DNA from: Streptomyces hayashii
GTDB lineage: Bacteria; Actinomycetota; Actinomycetes; Streptomycetales; Streptomycetaceae
DNA: 58,252 bases
Direction of reading: 5' to 3'
Assembly (NCBI RefSeq): GCF_024539815.1
Contig: NZ_JAHHIU010000005.1
Coordinates: 1 to 58,252 of the forward strand
Below are positions 25,636 to 34,110 of the stretch, piece by piece. The translations under genes were made by a program, and so were the position numbers. Every line of letters begins with the position of its first letter. Within the stretch, counting starts at the first letter, position 1. The notes under the pieces were generated by a model. The model was not told the origin of the DNA. It did no database searches and saw nothing but the letters and a program-made list of their open reading frames with translations.

Positions 25636-26549
25636 GCGCCCAGGAGCGCCTGACCGACGCGCTGTACGGCCTCGGCTGGAGCACCGTCAAGAAGCTTCCG
25701 GAGCCGGTCGCCGTACGGCTCGGCCGTACCGTCGCCGACCTGGCGTGGAAGCGACGCGGCAAGGGCGTGCGGCGGCTGGAGAGCAACTACGCGCGCGTGG
25801 TGCCGGACGCGAGCCCCGAGCGCCTGGCCGAGCTCTCGCGCGCGGGGATGCGCTCTTACCTGCGGTACTGGATGGAGTCCTTCCGGCTGCCGGCCTGGAG
25901 CGCCCAGCGCGTGCGGAGCGGCTTCGCCCCCGAGGGTCTGCACCATCTGACGGACGGCATCGCCTCCGGCCGGGGCGTCGTCCTCGCCCTGCCGCACATG
26001 GCGAACTGGGATCTGGCCGGCGCCTGGGTGACCACCGAGCTGAAGACGCCGTTCACCACTGTCGCCGAGCGTCTGAAGCCGGAGACGCTGTACGACCGGT
26101 TCGTGGCCTACCGGGAGGGCCTCGGCATGGAGGTGCTGCCGCACACCGGCGGCGCCGCCTTCGGCACCCTGGCCCGGCGGCTGCGGGAAGGCGGCCTGGT
26201 CTGCCTGGTCGCCGAGCGGGACCTGTCGGCCTCCGGCGTCGAGGTGGACTTCTTCGGGGACCGGACGCGGATGCCCGCCGGCCCCTCCCTGCTCGCCCAG
26301 CAGACCGGCGCGCTCCTGCTCCCCGTCACGCTCTGGTACGACGACTCGCCCGTCATGCAGGGCCGCGTGCACCCCCCGATCGAGACGCCCGGGTCCGGCA
26401 CCCGGGCCGAGAAGACGTCCGTCATGACACAGGCGCTGGCAGACGCCTTCGCCAGCGGCATCGCCGACCACCCGGAGGACTGGCACATGCTCCAGCGTTT
26501 GTGGCTCGCGGACCTGGAACCGCGCCCGTCGGACGGGGACCCGGCGTGA
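25632..26549 (+). CDS. patA: Phosphatidylinositol mannoside acyltransferase
   Basis: A 305-residue membrane-associated acyltransferase of the LpxL/HtrB type. The catalytic H-x4-D motif is HMANWD (H122, D127). PatA in mycobacteria transfers an acyl chain from acyl-CoA to the mannose of PIM1/PIM2 on the cytoplasmic face of the membrane. The GTG start overlaps the pgsA stop and the stop overlaps the pimA GTG, so the three proteins are translated together. The identity rests on family plus context. Confidence 0.92.
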   Translation: MSAQERLTDALYGLGWSTVKKLPEPVAVRLGRTVADLAWKRRGKGVRRLESNYARVVPDASPERLAELSRAGMRSYLRYWMESFRLPAWSAQRVRSGFAPEGLHHLTDGIASGRGVVLALPHMANWDLAGAWVTTELKTPFTTVAERLKPETLYDRFVAYREGLGMEVLPHTGGAAFGTLARRLREGGLVCLVAERDLSASGVEVDFFGDRTRMPAGPSLLAQQTGALLLPVTLWYDDSPVMQGRVHPPIETPGSGTRAEKTSVMTQALADAFASGIADHPEDWHMLQRLWLADLEPRPSDGDPA

Positions 26550-27715
26550 GAATCGGCATCGTCTGCCCCTACTCCTGGGACGTGCCTGGCGGCGTCCAGT
26601 TCCACATCCGCGACCTCGCCGAGTACTTCATCCGGCTCGGCCACGAGGTGTCCGTGCTGGCCCCCGCCGACGACGACACCCCGCTGCCCCCGTACGTCGT
26701 CTCGGCCGGCCGCGCCGTCCCGGTGCCCTACAACGGCTCGGTCGCGCGCCTCAACTTCGGCTTCCTGTCCGCCGCGCGCGTGCGGCGCTGGCTGCACGAC
26801 GGCGCGTTCGACGTCGTCCACATCCACGAGCCGACCTCGCCGTCGCTCGGCCTGTTGACCTGCTGGGCGGCGTCGGGGCCGATAGTGGCCACCTTCCACA
26901 CGTCCAACCCGCGCTCACGCGCGATGATCGCCGCCTACTCGATCCTCCAGGCAGCCCTGGAGAAGATCAGCGCGCGGATCGCCGTCAGCGAGTACGCCCG
27001 GCGCACGCTGGTGGAGCACCTCGGCGGGGACGCCGTCGTCATCCCCAACGGCGTCGACGTCGACTTCTTCGCCAGGGCCGAGCCCAACCCCGCGTGGCAG
27101 GGCGAGACCCTCGGCTTCGTCGGCCGCATCGACGAGCCGCGCAAGGGCCTGCCGGTGCTGATGAGGGCGCTGCCGCGGATCTTCGCCGAGCGGCCGGGCG
27201 CCCGCCTCCTGGTCGCCGGCCGCGGCGACGAGAAGGAGGCGGTGGCGGACCTGCCCAGGGAGCTGCACGCGCGCGTGGAGTTCCTCGGCACGGTCAGCGA
27301 CGAGGACAAGGCGCGTTTCCTGCGCAGCGTCGACCTGTACGTGGCGCCCAACACCGGCGGCGAGAGCTTCGGCATCATCCTCGTCGAGGCCATGTCGGCC
27401 GGCGCCCCGGTGCTCGCCTCCGACCTCGACGCGTTCGCCCAGGTGCTCGACCAGGGCGCGGCCGGCGAGCTGTTCGCCAACGAGGACGCGGACGCGCTGG
27501 CCGAGGCGGCGGTGCGTCTTCTGGGCGACCCCGGACGCAGAGCCGAACTGCGCGAGCGCGGCAGCGCGCACGTGCGGCGCTTCGACTGGTCGACCGTCGG
27601 CGCCGACATCCTCTCGGTGTACGAGACGGTCACGGGCGGCGCGGCCGCGGTGGCGGCCGAGGACGACCGGGGACCGACGGGCCTGCGCTCCAGACTCGGC
27701 CTGGCGCGCGACTGA
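26546..27715 (+). CDS. pimA: Phosphatidylinositol alpha-mannosyltransferase
   Basis: A 389-residue GT4 glycosyltransferase with the GT-B double-Rossmann form. The N-terminal PYSWDVPGGVQFHI contains the GGV(Q) acceptor/donor loop; the C-terminal half has GRIDEPRKGL and the E-x7-E motif in ESFGIILVEA. PimA adds the first mannose from GDP-mannose to phosphatidylinositol at the inner membrane face. GTG start overlapping patA (GTGA). The last 30 residues are Ala-rich and variable. Confidence 0.93.
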   Translation: MRIGIVCPYSWDVPGGVQFHIRDLAEYFIRLGHEVSVLAPADDDTPLPPYVVSAGRAVPVPYNGSVARLNFGFLSAARVRRWLHDGAFDVVHIHEPTSPSLGLLTCWAASGPIVATFHTSNPRSRAMIAAYSILQAALEKISARIAVSEYARRTLVEHLGGDAVVIPNGVDVDFFARAEPNPAWQGETLGFVGRIDEPRKGLPVLMRALPRIFAERPGARLLVAGRGDEKEAVADLPRELHARVEFLGTVSDEDKARFLRSVDLYVAPNTGGESFGIILVEAMSAGAPVLASDLDAFAQVLDQGAAGELFANEDADALAEAAVRLLGDPGRRAELRERGSAHVRRFDWSTVGADILSVYETVTGGAAAVAAEDDRGPTGLRSRLGLARD

Positions 27716-27847
27716 CGAGGCCGCGAGCCCTGAACCCGGCCCGGCGCGGGACCGACCGCCCCGGGCCGTCGTGAGGCCCACGGCCCGGCGCCCGTCCTCC
27801 TCCGCACGGCCCACGGCGGTGGAGCACACGCGCGCGGGACGCACGGG

Positions 27848-27853
27848 TAGCCT
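27848..27853 (+). promoter_or_regulatory. Candidate -10 (TAGCCT), leaderless transcript of the next gene
   Basis: TAGCCT ends eight bases before the GTG at 27862. A TTG at 27853 would overlap the -10, favouring the GTG. Confidence 0.35.
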
Positions 27854-27861
27854 TGCCGCCC

Positions 27862-28404
27862 GTGACCGCAACCCTGATCTGGACCCTGGCCGTCCTCGTC
27901 GCGATCGGCCTCTACCTGAGCTGGACGGCGGGACGACTGGACCGGCTGCACGCCCGCATCGACGCCGCCCGCGCCTCGCTGGACGCGCAGCTCCTGCGCC
28001 GGGCCTCGGTGGCTCAGGAGCTGGCCACCTCCAAGGTCCTCGACCCCGCGGCCTCGATCGTCCTGTACGAGGCCGCGCACGCCGCCCGGCAGGCCGAGGA
28101 GGAGCAGCGGGAGGTCGCCGAGAGCGAGCTCAGCCAGGCCCTGCGGGCCGTCTTCGCGGACGCGCAGCAGCTGGAGGGCGTGCGCGTGGCGCCCGGGGGA
28201 GAGGCGGCGGCCCGCGAGCTCACGGAGGCCGTCCGCCGGGTCCCCATGGCCCGCCGCTTCCACAACGACGCCGTGGGCGCTGTCCGCAGACTGCGCGAAC
28301 ACCGCAAGGTGCGCTGGTTCCGGCTCGCCGGCCACGCCCCGTTCCCGCTGGCCTTCGAGATGGACGACGAACCGCCGGCCGCCCTGATGGACCGGGCGAG
28401 CTGA
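27862..28404 (+). CDS. Conserved single-span membrane protein, unknown function
   Basis: A 180-residue protein. Residues 3-22 form one membrane span ([17 protein letters not shown]), followed by a long helical, probably coiled-coil region with heptad-like Arg/Leu/Ala ([20 protein letters not shown]) resembling LemA-type helices without clear homology. Conserved-looking segments are [21 protein letters not shown] and the C-terminal [20 protein letters not shown]. It lies between pimA and pdxS, where M. tuberculosis has an unrelated or distantly related gene. Function unknown. Confidence 0.8.
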   Translation: MTATLIWTLAVLVAIGLYLSWTAGRLDRLHARIDAARASLDAQLLRRASVAQELATSKVLDPAASIVLYEAAHAARQAEEEQREVAESELSQALRAVFADAQQLEGVRVAPGGEAAARELTEAVRRVPMARRFHNDAVGAVRRLREHRKVRWFRLAGHAPFPLAFEMDDEPPAALMDRAS

Positions 28405-28440
28405 CGAAAAGGATCCACCGGCTGTTCATTGGCCCTTGCT

Positions 28441-28454
28441 GTGGACTGGTCCAC
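28441..28454. promoter_or_regulatory. Palindrome GTGGACTGGTCCAC upstream of pdxST, candidate PdxR operator
   Basis: GTGGAC and GTCCAC arms around TG, 54 bases before pdxS, with a further TCCAC element at 28414-28418. PLP-responsive MocR-type regulators (PdxR) control pdxST in other actinobacteria and bind sites built from such half-sites; assignment to PdxR is inferred. No MocR gene is in the window. Confidence 0.5.
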
Positions 28455-28507
28455 TCGCGTTTCCTCAGTGCTGCACAAATCCTCTTTTAAACGAGCGAGG
28501 TCCCCCC

Positions 28508-29419
28508 GTGTCCAGCACGATCTCCGAAAACCAGACCCCCGAGACCGGCACCGCGCGCGTGAAGCGCGGGATGGCCGAGCAGCTCAAGGGCGGCGTGATC
28601 ATGGACGTCGTCACGCCGGAGCAGGCGAAGATCGCCGAGGACGCGGGCGCCGTCGCCGTCATGGCGCTGGAGCGGGTCCCGGCCGACATCCGCAAGGACG
28701 GCGGCGTGGCCCGCATGTCCGACCCGGACATGATCGAGGGCATCATCGAGGCCGTCTCGATCCCGGTCATGGCCAAGTCCCGCATCGGCCACTTCGTCGA
28801 GGCCCAGGTACTGCAGTCGCTCGGCGTGGACTACATCGACGAGTCCGAGGTCCTCACCCCGGCCGACGAGGTCAACCACAGCGACAAGTTCGCGTTCACG
28901 ACCCCGTTCGTCTGTGGCGCCACCAACCTGGGCGAGGCCCTGCGCCGCATCGCCGAGGGCGCCGCGATGATCCGCTCCAAGGGCGAGGCCGGCACCGGCA
29001 ACGTCGTCGAGGCCGTCCGCCACCTGCGGCAGATCAAGAACGAGATCGCCCGTCTGCGCGGCTTCGACAACAACGAGCTGTACGCCGCCGCCAAGGACCT
29101 GCGCGCCCCCTACGAGCTCGTCAAGGAGGTCGCCGAGCTCGGCAAGCTCCCCGTCGTGCTGTTCTCCGCCGGCGGCGTGGCCACCCCGGCCGACGCCGCG
29201 CTGATGCGCCAGCTCGGCGCCGAGGGCGTCTTCGTCGGCTCCGGCATCTTCAAGTCCGGCGACCCGGCCAAGCGCGCCGCCGCCATCGTGAAGGCCACCA
29301 CCTTCTACGACGACCCGAAGATCATCGCGGACGCGTCCCGCAACCTCGGCGAGGCCATGGTCGGCATCAACTGCGACACCCTCCCCGAGGCCGAGCGCTA
29401 CGCCAACCGCGGCTGGTAG
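28508..29419 (+). CDS. pdxS: Pyridoxal 5'-phosphate synthase, synthase subunit
   Basis: A 303-residue (beta/alpha)8-barrel enzyme that builds PLP from ribose 5-phosphate, glyceraldehyde 3-phosphate and ammonia. Strong family motifs are present: [34 protein letters not shown] with the substrate-binding lysine, and GEAGTGN near the second active-site lysine region. The GTG at 28508 gives the usual N-terminus. It forms the ammonia-using core of a 12+12 complex with PdxT, whose gene follows after seven bases. Confidence 0.97.
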   Translation: MSSTISENQTPETGTARVKRGMAEQLKGGVIMDVVTPEQAKIAEDAGAVAVMALERVPADIRKDGGVARMSDPDMIEGIIEAVSIPVMAKSRIGHFVEAQVLQSLGVDYIDESEVLTPADEVNHSDKFAFTTPFVCGATNLGEALRRIAEGAAMIRSKGEAGTGNVVEAVRHLRQIKNEIARLRGFDNNELYAAAKDLRAPYELVKEVAELGKLPVVLFSAGGVATPADAALMRQLGAEGVFVGSGIFKSGDPAKRAAAIVKATTFYDDPKIIADASRNLGEAMVGINCDTLPEAERYANRGW

Positions 29420-29426
29420 CACGCCC

Positions 29427-30038
29427 ATGAGCAACGAAGTCCCGGTCGTGGGCGTCCTGGCCCTCCAGGGCGACGTACGCGAGCACCTCGTCGCCCTGGC
29501 CGCGGCCGACGCCGTGGCCAGGGCCGTGCGGCGACCCGAGGAACTGGCCGAGGTCGACGGCCTGGTCCTGCCCGGCGGCGAGTCCACGACCATCTCCAAG
29601 CTGGCCGTCCTCTTCGGAGTGATGGAGCCGCTGCGCGCGCGTGTGCGCGACGGCATGCCCGTCTACGGCACCTGCGCGGGCCTGATCCTGCTCGCCGACA
29701 AGATCCTCGACCCGCGCTCGGGCCAGGAGACCGTCGGCGGCATCGACATGATCGTGCGGCGCAACGCCTTCGGACGGCAGAACGAGTCCTTCGAGGCGGC
29801 GGTGGACGTCAAGGGCGTCGCCGGCGCTCCCGTCGACGGCGTGTTCATCCGCGCCCCCTGGGTGGAGTCCGTCGGCGCGGCGGCCGAGGTGCTCGCCGAG
29901 CACGACGGTCATATCGTCGCGGTCCGTCAGGGCAACGCGCTCGCCACGTCGTTCCACCCGGAGCTGACCGGCGACCACCGCGTGCACTCCCTGTTCGTCG
30001 ACATGGTCCGCGCGAACCGGGCGGCCGAGTCCTTGTAG
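29427..30038 (+). CDS. pdxT: Pyridoxal 5'-phosphate synthase, glutaminase subunit
   Basis: A 203-residue class I glutamine amidotransferase. The triad is C83 (GTCAGL), H177 and E179 (SFHPEL); LPGGEST contributes the oxyanion region. It releases ammonia from glutamine and channels it into PdxS. Its gene is seven bases after pdxS, so the pair is one operon. The stop codon region contains TAGGAT, a possible -10 for the next gene. Confidence 0.97.
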   Translation: MSNEVPVVGVLALQGDVREHLVALAAADAVARAVRRPEELAEVDGLVLPGGESTTISKLAVLFGVMEPLRARVRDGMPVYGTCAGLILLADKILDPRSGQETVGGIDMIVRRNAFGRQNESFEAAVDVKGVAGAPVDGVFIRAPWVESVGAAAEVLAEHDGHIVAVRQGNALATSFHPELTGDHRVHSLFVDMVRANRAAESL

Positions 30039-30041
30039 GAT
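30036..30041 (+). promoter_or_regulatory. Candidate -10 element (TAGGAT) for the YebC gene
   Basis: TAGGAT matches TAGRRT exactly, overlaps the pdxT stop codon and lies 70 bases before the YebC gene. No -35 was identified. Confidence 0.4.
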
Positions 30042-30111
30042 TCGGGGGTCCCCAGGCTCTCGACGTCCGGGGACGTTCGGACGAGACGGGTTACGCGAAG
30101 GAGACAGGCAG

Positions 30112-30864
30112 ATGTCCGGCCACTCTAAATGGGCTACGACGAAGCACAAGAAGGCCGTGATCGACGCCAAGCGCGGCAAGCTCTTCGCGAAGCTGATCAA
30201 GAACATCGAGGTCGCGGCGCGCATGGGCGGCGTGGACCTGGAAGGCAACCCCACGCTGTACGACGCCGTGCAGAAGGCGAAGAAGTCGTCGGTTCCGAAC
30301 AAGAACATCGACTCCGCGATCAAGCGCGGCGGCGGTCTCGAAGCCGGCGGCGCCGACTACGAGACGATCATGTACGAGGGCTACGGCCCGAACGGCGTGG
30401 CCGTGCTCATCGAGTGCCTCACGGACAACCGCAACCGCGCCGCCTCCGACGTACGCGTCGCGATGACCCGCAACGGCGGCTCCATGGCCGACCCGGGCTC
30501 CGTGTCGTACCTCTTCAACCGCAAGGGCGTCGTGATCGTCCCCAAGGGCGAGCTGGGCGAGGACGACGTGCTGGGCGCGGTCCTCGACGCGGGCGCCGAG
30601 GAGGTCAACGACCTCGGCGAGTCCTTCGAGGTGCTCAGCGAGGCCACCGACCTGGTCGCGGTCCGCACGGCTCTCCAGGAAGCCGGCATCGACTACGACT
30701 CCGCCGACGCCAACTTCGTCCCGACCATGCAGGTCGAGCTGGACGAGGACGGCGCGCGGAAGATCTTCAAGCTGATCGACGCGCTGGAGGACAGCGACGA
30801 CGTGCAGAACGTCTTCGCCAACTTCGACGTCAGCGACGAGGTCATGGAGAAGGTCGACGCGTAG
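30112..30864 (+). CDS. YebC/PmpR family DNA-binding regulator
   Basis: A 250-residue protein with the canonical YebC start [15 protein letters not shown] and the three-domain acidic-surfaced fold. YebC-family proteins have been described as transcription regulators (PmpR) and, more recently, as helpers of translation through proline stretches; either role is possible. GAAGGAGA lies about nine bases upstream. As in many bacteria, it is directly upstream of ruvC. A strong hairpin follows it, so ruvCAB is probably transcribed separately. Confidence 0.95.
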   Translation: MSGHSKWATTKHKKAVIDAKRGKLFAKLIKNIEVAARMGGVDLEGNPTLYDAVQKAKKSSVPNKNIDSAIKRGGGLEAGGADYETIMYEGYGPNGVAVLIECLTDNRNRAASDVRVAMTRNGGSMADPGSVSYLFNRKGVVIVPKGELGEDDVLGAVLDAGAEEVNDLGESFEVLSEATDLVAVRTALQEAGIDYDSADANFVPTMQVELDEDGARKIFKLIDALEDSDDVQNVFANFDVSDEVMEKVDA

Positions 30865-30887
30865 GGCCGCCGCGAACTGAGCGGATC

Positions 30888-30924
30888 CGTCGGGCCGGTG
30901 GGGACACGTCCTACCGGCCCGACG
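30888..30924 (+). terminator. Terminator after the YebC gene
   Basis: Perfect 12-base arms CGTCGGGCCGGT / ACCGGCCCGACG, 24 bases after the stop and before the ruvC promoter region. No long T-run. Confidence 0.65.
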
Positions 30925-30944
30925 TCGTTGTCGGTGCCAGCGGA

Positions 30945-30950
30945 TAGCCT
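30945..30950 (+). promoter_or_regulatory. Candidate -10 element (TAGCCT) for ruvCAB
   Basis: TAGCCT lies 74 bases before ruvC and just after a terminator hairpin. SOS (LexA) boxes of the type CGAACrnnnnyGTTCG were looked for by eye and not seen. Confidence 0.3.
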
Positions 30951-31024
30951 GACGACGTCAGAGACCGGACGGGCGACGTCGGAGTCACCGGGCGACGCCC
31001 GTCAGCGGTGAAGGGGAGGGGTGC

Positions 31025-31573
31025 GTGCGGGTACTGGGTGTGGACCCCGGACTGACCCGGTGCGGTGTCGGCGTCGTCGAGGGTGTCGCGGGCCGACCGC
31101 TCACCATGCTCGGCGTGGGCGTCGTACGCACGCCCGCCGACGCCGAGTTGGGGCAGCGACTGGTCGCCGTGGAACAGGGCATCGAACGCTGGCTGGACGA
31201 GCACCGGCCCGAATGCGTCGCCGTGGAACGGGTGTTCAGCCAGCACAACGTGCGCACCGTGATGGGCACCGCCCAGGCCAGCGCCGTGGCGATGCTGTGC
31301 GCGGCCCGCCGCGGCATCCCCGTCGCCCTGCACACCCCCAGCGAGGTCAAGGCCGCCGTCACCGGCAGCGGCCGCGCCGACAAGGCCCAGGTCGGCGCGA
31401 TGGTCACGCGCCTGCTCCGGCTCGACGCGCCCCCCAAGCCGGCCGACGCCGCGGACGCCCTCGCGCTCGCCATCTGCCACATCTGGCGTTCCCCGGCGCA
31501 GAACCGACTCCAGCAGGCCGCCGCCCTGCACGCGGCCCGTTCCCCGATCACATCGAAAGGCCGTACGGCATGA
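31025..31573 (+). CDS. ruvC: Holliday junction resolvase RuvC
   Basis: A 182-residue RNase H-fold endonuclease. The four acidic catalytic residues are D7 (GVDPGL), E68 (AVERVF), D141 and D144 (ADAADALA). It cuts Holliday junctions symmetrically on branch migration by RuvAB. The GTG at 31025 has GGGGAGGGG upstream. The stop overlaps the ruvA ATG by four bases. Confidence 0.97.
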   Translation: MRVLGVDPGLTRCGVGVVEGVAGRPLTMLGVGVVRTPADAELGQRLVAVEQGIERWLDEHRPECVAVERVFSQHNVRTVMGTAQASAVAMLCAARRGIPVALHTPSEVKAAVTGSGRADKAQVGAMVTRLLRLDAPPKPADAADALALAICHIWRSPAQNRLQQAAALHAARSPITSKGRTA

Positions 31574-32175
31574 TCGCCTTCGTCAGCGGCACCGTAGCCG
31601 CACTCGCCCCCGACTCCGCGGTGGTCGAGGTGGGCGGCGTGGGCATGGCCCTCCAGTGCACCCCGAACACGCTGTCCACGCTGCGGCTCGGCCGCGCGGC
31701 CAAGCTCGCCACCTCCCTCGTCGTACGGGAGGACTCGCTGACCCTGTACGGCTTCGTGGACGACGACGAACGCCAGGTGTTCGAGCTGCTGCAGACCGCG
31801 AGCGGCGTCGGCCCCCGGCTGGCCCAGGCCATGCTGGCCGTGCACGCCCCGGACGCACTGCGCCGGGCCGTGGCCACGGGCGACGAGAAGGCGCTGATCG
31901 CGGTGCCCGGCATCGGCAAGAAGGGCGCCCAGAAGCTGCTGCTCGAACTCAAGGACAGGCTGGGCGAGCCGGTCGGCGCCCCCGTGGTCGGCGCACCGGT
32001 CACCAGCGGCTGGCGCGATCAGCTGCACGCCGCCCTGATCGGCCTCGGCTACGCGACCCGGGAGGCCGACGAGGCGGTCGTCGCCGTGACCCCGCAGGCC
32101 GAGGCCGCCGGCGGCGCGCCCCAGGTGGGCCAGCTGCTGAAGGCCGCCCTGCAGACCCTGAACCGCGCCCGCTAG
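31570..32175 (+). CDS. ruvA: Holliday junction branch-migration subunit RuvA
   Basis: A 201-residue protein with the RuvA domains: N-terminal OB fold (1-63, MIAFVSGTV), two helix-hairpin-helix motifs (about 70-130, including GVGPRLAQ and GIGKKGAQ) that grip the junction, a flexible linker and a C-terminal RuvB-binding domain (about 148-201). ATG overlaps the ruvC stop. It forms a tetramer on the four-way junction and loads RuvB. Confidence 0.97.
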   Translation: MIAFVSGTVAALAPDSAVVEVGGVGMALQCTPNTLSTLRLGRAAKLATSLVVREDSLTLYGFVDDDERQVFELLQTASGVGPRLAQAMLAVHAPDALRRAVATGDEKALIAVPGIGKKGAQKLLLELKDRLGEPVGAPVVGAPVTSGWRDQLHAALIGLGYATREADEAVVAVTPQAEAAGGAPQVGQLLKAALQTLNRAR

Positions 32176-32185
32176 GAGAACGTCA

Positions 32186-33280
32186 GTGAACTGGGACGAC
32201 ATGAGCGACGAGACCGCCCCCGAGCGGCTCGCCGGCCCCGCCGAGGATCGACTGGTGGGCTCTGTCGCCGACGGCGAGGACCAGGCGGTCGAGGCCGCTC
32301 TGCGCCCCAAGGACCTGGGCGAGTTCATCGGCCAGGAGAAGGTCCGCGAACAGCTCGACCTCGTCCTGCGCGCCGCACGCGCGCGGGGCGCGACCGCCGA
32401 CCACGTGCTGCTCTCGGGCGCGCCCGGCCTGGGCAAGACCACCCTCTCGATGATCATCGCGGCCGAGATGGGCGCCCCGATCCGCATCACCAGCGGTCCC
32501 GCCATCCAGCACGCGGGCGACCTCGCGGCGATCCTGTCCTCCCTGCAGGAGGGCGAGGTCCTCTTCCTCGACGAGATCCACCGCATGTCCCGGCCCGCCG
32601 AGGAGATGCTGTACATGGCGATGGAGGACTTCCGCGTCGACGTCATCGTCGGCAAGGGGCCCGGCGCCACCGCCATCCCCCTCGAACTGCCCCCCTTCAC
32701 CCTGGTCGGCGCCACCACGCGCGCGGGCCTGCTGCCGCCCCCGCTGCGCGACCGGTTCGGCTTCACCGCTCACATGGAGTTCTACGAGCCCGGCGAACTG
32801 CAGCGCGTGATCCACCGCTCGGCCGACCTGCTCGACGTGGAGATCGACCCGGCCGGCGCCGCCGAGATCGCCGGCCGCTCCCGTGGCACCCCCCGCATCG
32901 CCAACCGTCTGCTGCGCCGCGTGCGCGACTACGCACAGGTCAAGGCCGACGGCAGCGTCACCCGGGAGATCGCGGCGGCGGCCCTGAAGGTCTACGAGGT
33001 GGACGAGCGCGGCCTGGACCGCCTGGACCGCGCGGTCCTGGAAGCCCTGCTGAAGCTGTTCGCCGGCGGTCCGGTCGGCCTGTCCACCCTCGCCGTCGCG
33101 GTGGGGGAGGAGCGCGAGACCGTCGAGGAGGTCGCCGAGCCGTTCCTGGTCAGAGAGGGCCTACTGGCCCGTACGCCGAGGGGGAGGGTGGCCACCCCGG
33201 CGGCGTGGACGCATCTCGGGCTCACGCCGACGCGCCCCCAGGCCCTCGGCGGCGGACAACCCGGTCTGTTCGGCGCGTGA
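32186..33280 (+). CDS. ruvB: Holliday junction branch-migration ATPase RuvB
   Basis: A 364-residue AAA+ motor. Walker [10 protein letters not shown], Walker B LFLDEIH, sensor GATTRAG with the arginine finger segment, and a C-terminal winged helix ([13 protein letters not shown]) are all present. The GTG at 32186 has AGGAGA six bases upstream, which decides it over the internal ATG at 32201. It is ten bases after ruvA. The first 30 residues are an acidic extension common in Streptomyces. Confidence 0.97.
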   Translation: MNWDDMSDETAPERLAGPAEDRLVGSVADGEDQAVEAALRPKDLGEFIGQEKVREQLDLVLRAARARGATADHVLLSGAPGLGKTTLSMIIAAEMGAPIRITSGPAIQHAGDLAAILSSLQEGEVLFLDEIHRMSRPAEEMLYMAMEDFRVDVIVGKGPGATAIPLELPPFTLVGATTRAGLLPPPLRDRFGFTAHMEFYEPGELQRVIHRSADLLDVEIDPAGAAEIAGRSRGTPRIANRLLRRVRDYAQVKADGSVTREIAAAALKVYEVDERGLDRLDRAVLEALLKLFAGGPVGLSTLAVAVGEERETVEEVAEPFLVREGLLARTPRGRVATPAAWTHLGLTPTRPQALGGGQPGLFGA

Positions 33281-33339
33281 TGGGCGGGGCCCCGGCCGGG
33301 GCTTTGGCCGGGCAAGGAACCCAGGTGCCATGCTGAGCG

Positions 33340-33369
33340 TTGTTCCCTGCGCGCGGACTCGCTTAGACT
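33340..33369 (+). promoter_or_regulatory. Promoter of the yajC-secD-secF-apt operon
   Basis: TTGTTC (33340-33345), an 18-base spacer and TAGACT (33364-33369) make a good vegetative promoter. The leader to the yajC GTG would be about 80 bases. Confidence 0.6.
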
Positions 33370-33457
33370 CCGCCGATGCTGCCGTTGTCGGCAGCGCACA
33401 ACCCCCCATCCATCAGGCCGCTCAAGCGTCGCGGTCGTTTGAAGGAAGTTCCGACCC

Positions 33458-33976
33458 GTGAGTCCTGTGACCCTCCTCCCGTTCATCGTGCTCATCGGGG
33501 CCATGTTCCTGATGACCCGGTCGGCCAAGAAGAAGCAGCAGCAAGCGGCCGCCATGCGCAACGACCTGCAGCCCGGCAGTGGTGTCCGCACCATCGGGGG
33601 CATGTACGCGACGGTCAAGGAGGTCAATGACGACACGCTCCTCCTCGATGCGGGGCCGGGCGTGGAACTGCTCTTCGCGAAGAACGCGATCGGCGCCGTC
33701 CTGACCGACGACGAGTACAACCGCATCGTCCACGGCGTCGAGCACGACCTGAAGTCCGACACCGACATCGTCCCCGACGACGCCTCCTCCCTCACCGAGT
33801 CCGCCGACACCGACGACTCCGCCGACGAAGCTGCCGCCGCCTCCGACGAGAAGGTTGTCGACCTCGGCAAGAAGGACGGACCCGACGAGGTCGGGGAGAA
33901 GGCCGCCGAGGCCGACAAGGCCGACGCCGACGAAGAGCCGAAGAAGACCGACGGCGACTCCGACGCGAAGAAGTAG
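33458..33976 (+). CDS. yajC: Preprotein translocase accessory subunit YajC
   Basis: A 172-residue protein with a short N-terminal membrane span (about 4-20), a basic KKKQQQ segment, and the YajC core (MRNDLQPGSGVRTIGGMYATV). Residues 108-172 form a long Asp/Glu/Lys-rich tail, larger than in the compact enterobacterial YajC and probably disordered in the cytoplasm. It joins SecDF, whose genes follow. The GTG at 33458 is preceded by GAAGGAAG. Confidence 0.94.
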   Translation: MSPVTLLPFIVLIGAMFLMTRSAKKKQQQAAAMRNDLQPGSGVRTIGGMYATVKEVNDDTLLLDAGPGVELLFAKNAIGAVLTDDEYNRIVHGVEHDLKSDTDIVPDDASSLTESADTDDSADEAAAASDEKVVDLGKKDGPDEVGEKAAEADKADADEEPKKTDGDSDAKK

Positions 33977-34110
33977 CCCCGTCCCCGGCGCGCACGGGCC
34001 GTACCCGTACGCGCCGGGGCGCGGGCGTCTCGCCAGGGGATCCCGACACCATGTCATGGCCGCGGCCGCGCTGACCCGGCGCGAGGCGGCCCGAGAGGGA
34101 GTACGAGAAG

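Noticed and set aside
27853..28404. LemA family assignment
   Set aside because: Only the single span and a helical region are similar; the conserved LemA asparagine-rich motifs were not seen.
30880..31024. LexA-regulated promoter for ruvCAB
   Set aside because: No sequence close to the actinobacterial SOS box was found by eye.
33289..33302. Terminator after ruvB, palindrome GCCCCGGCCGGGGC followed by TTT
   Set aside because: The stem is only five base pairs once a loop is allowed, so it was left out of the features.
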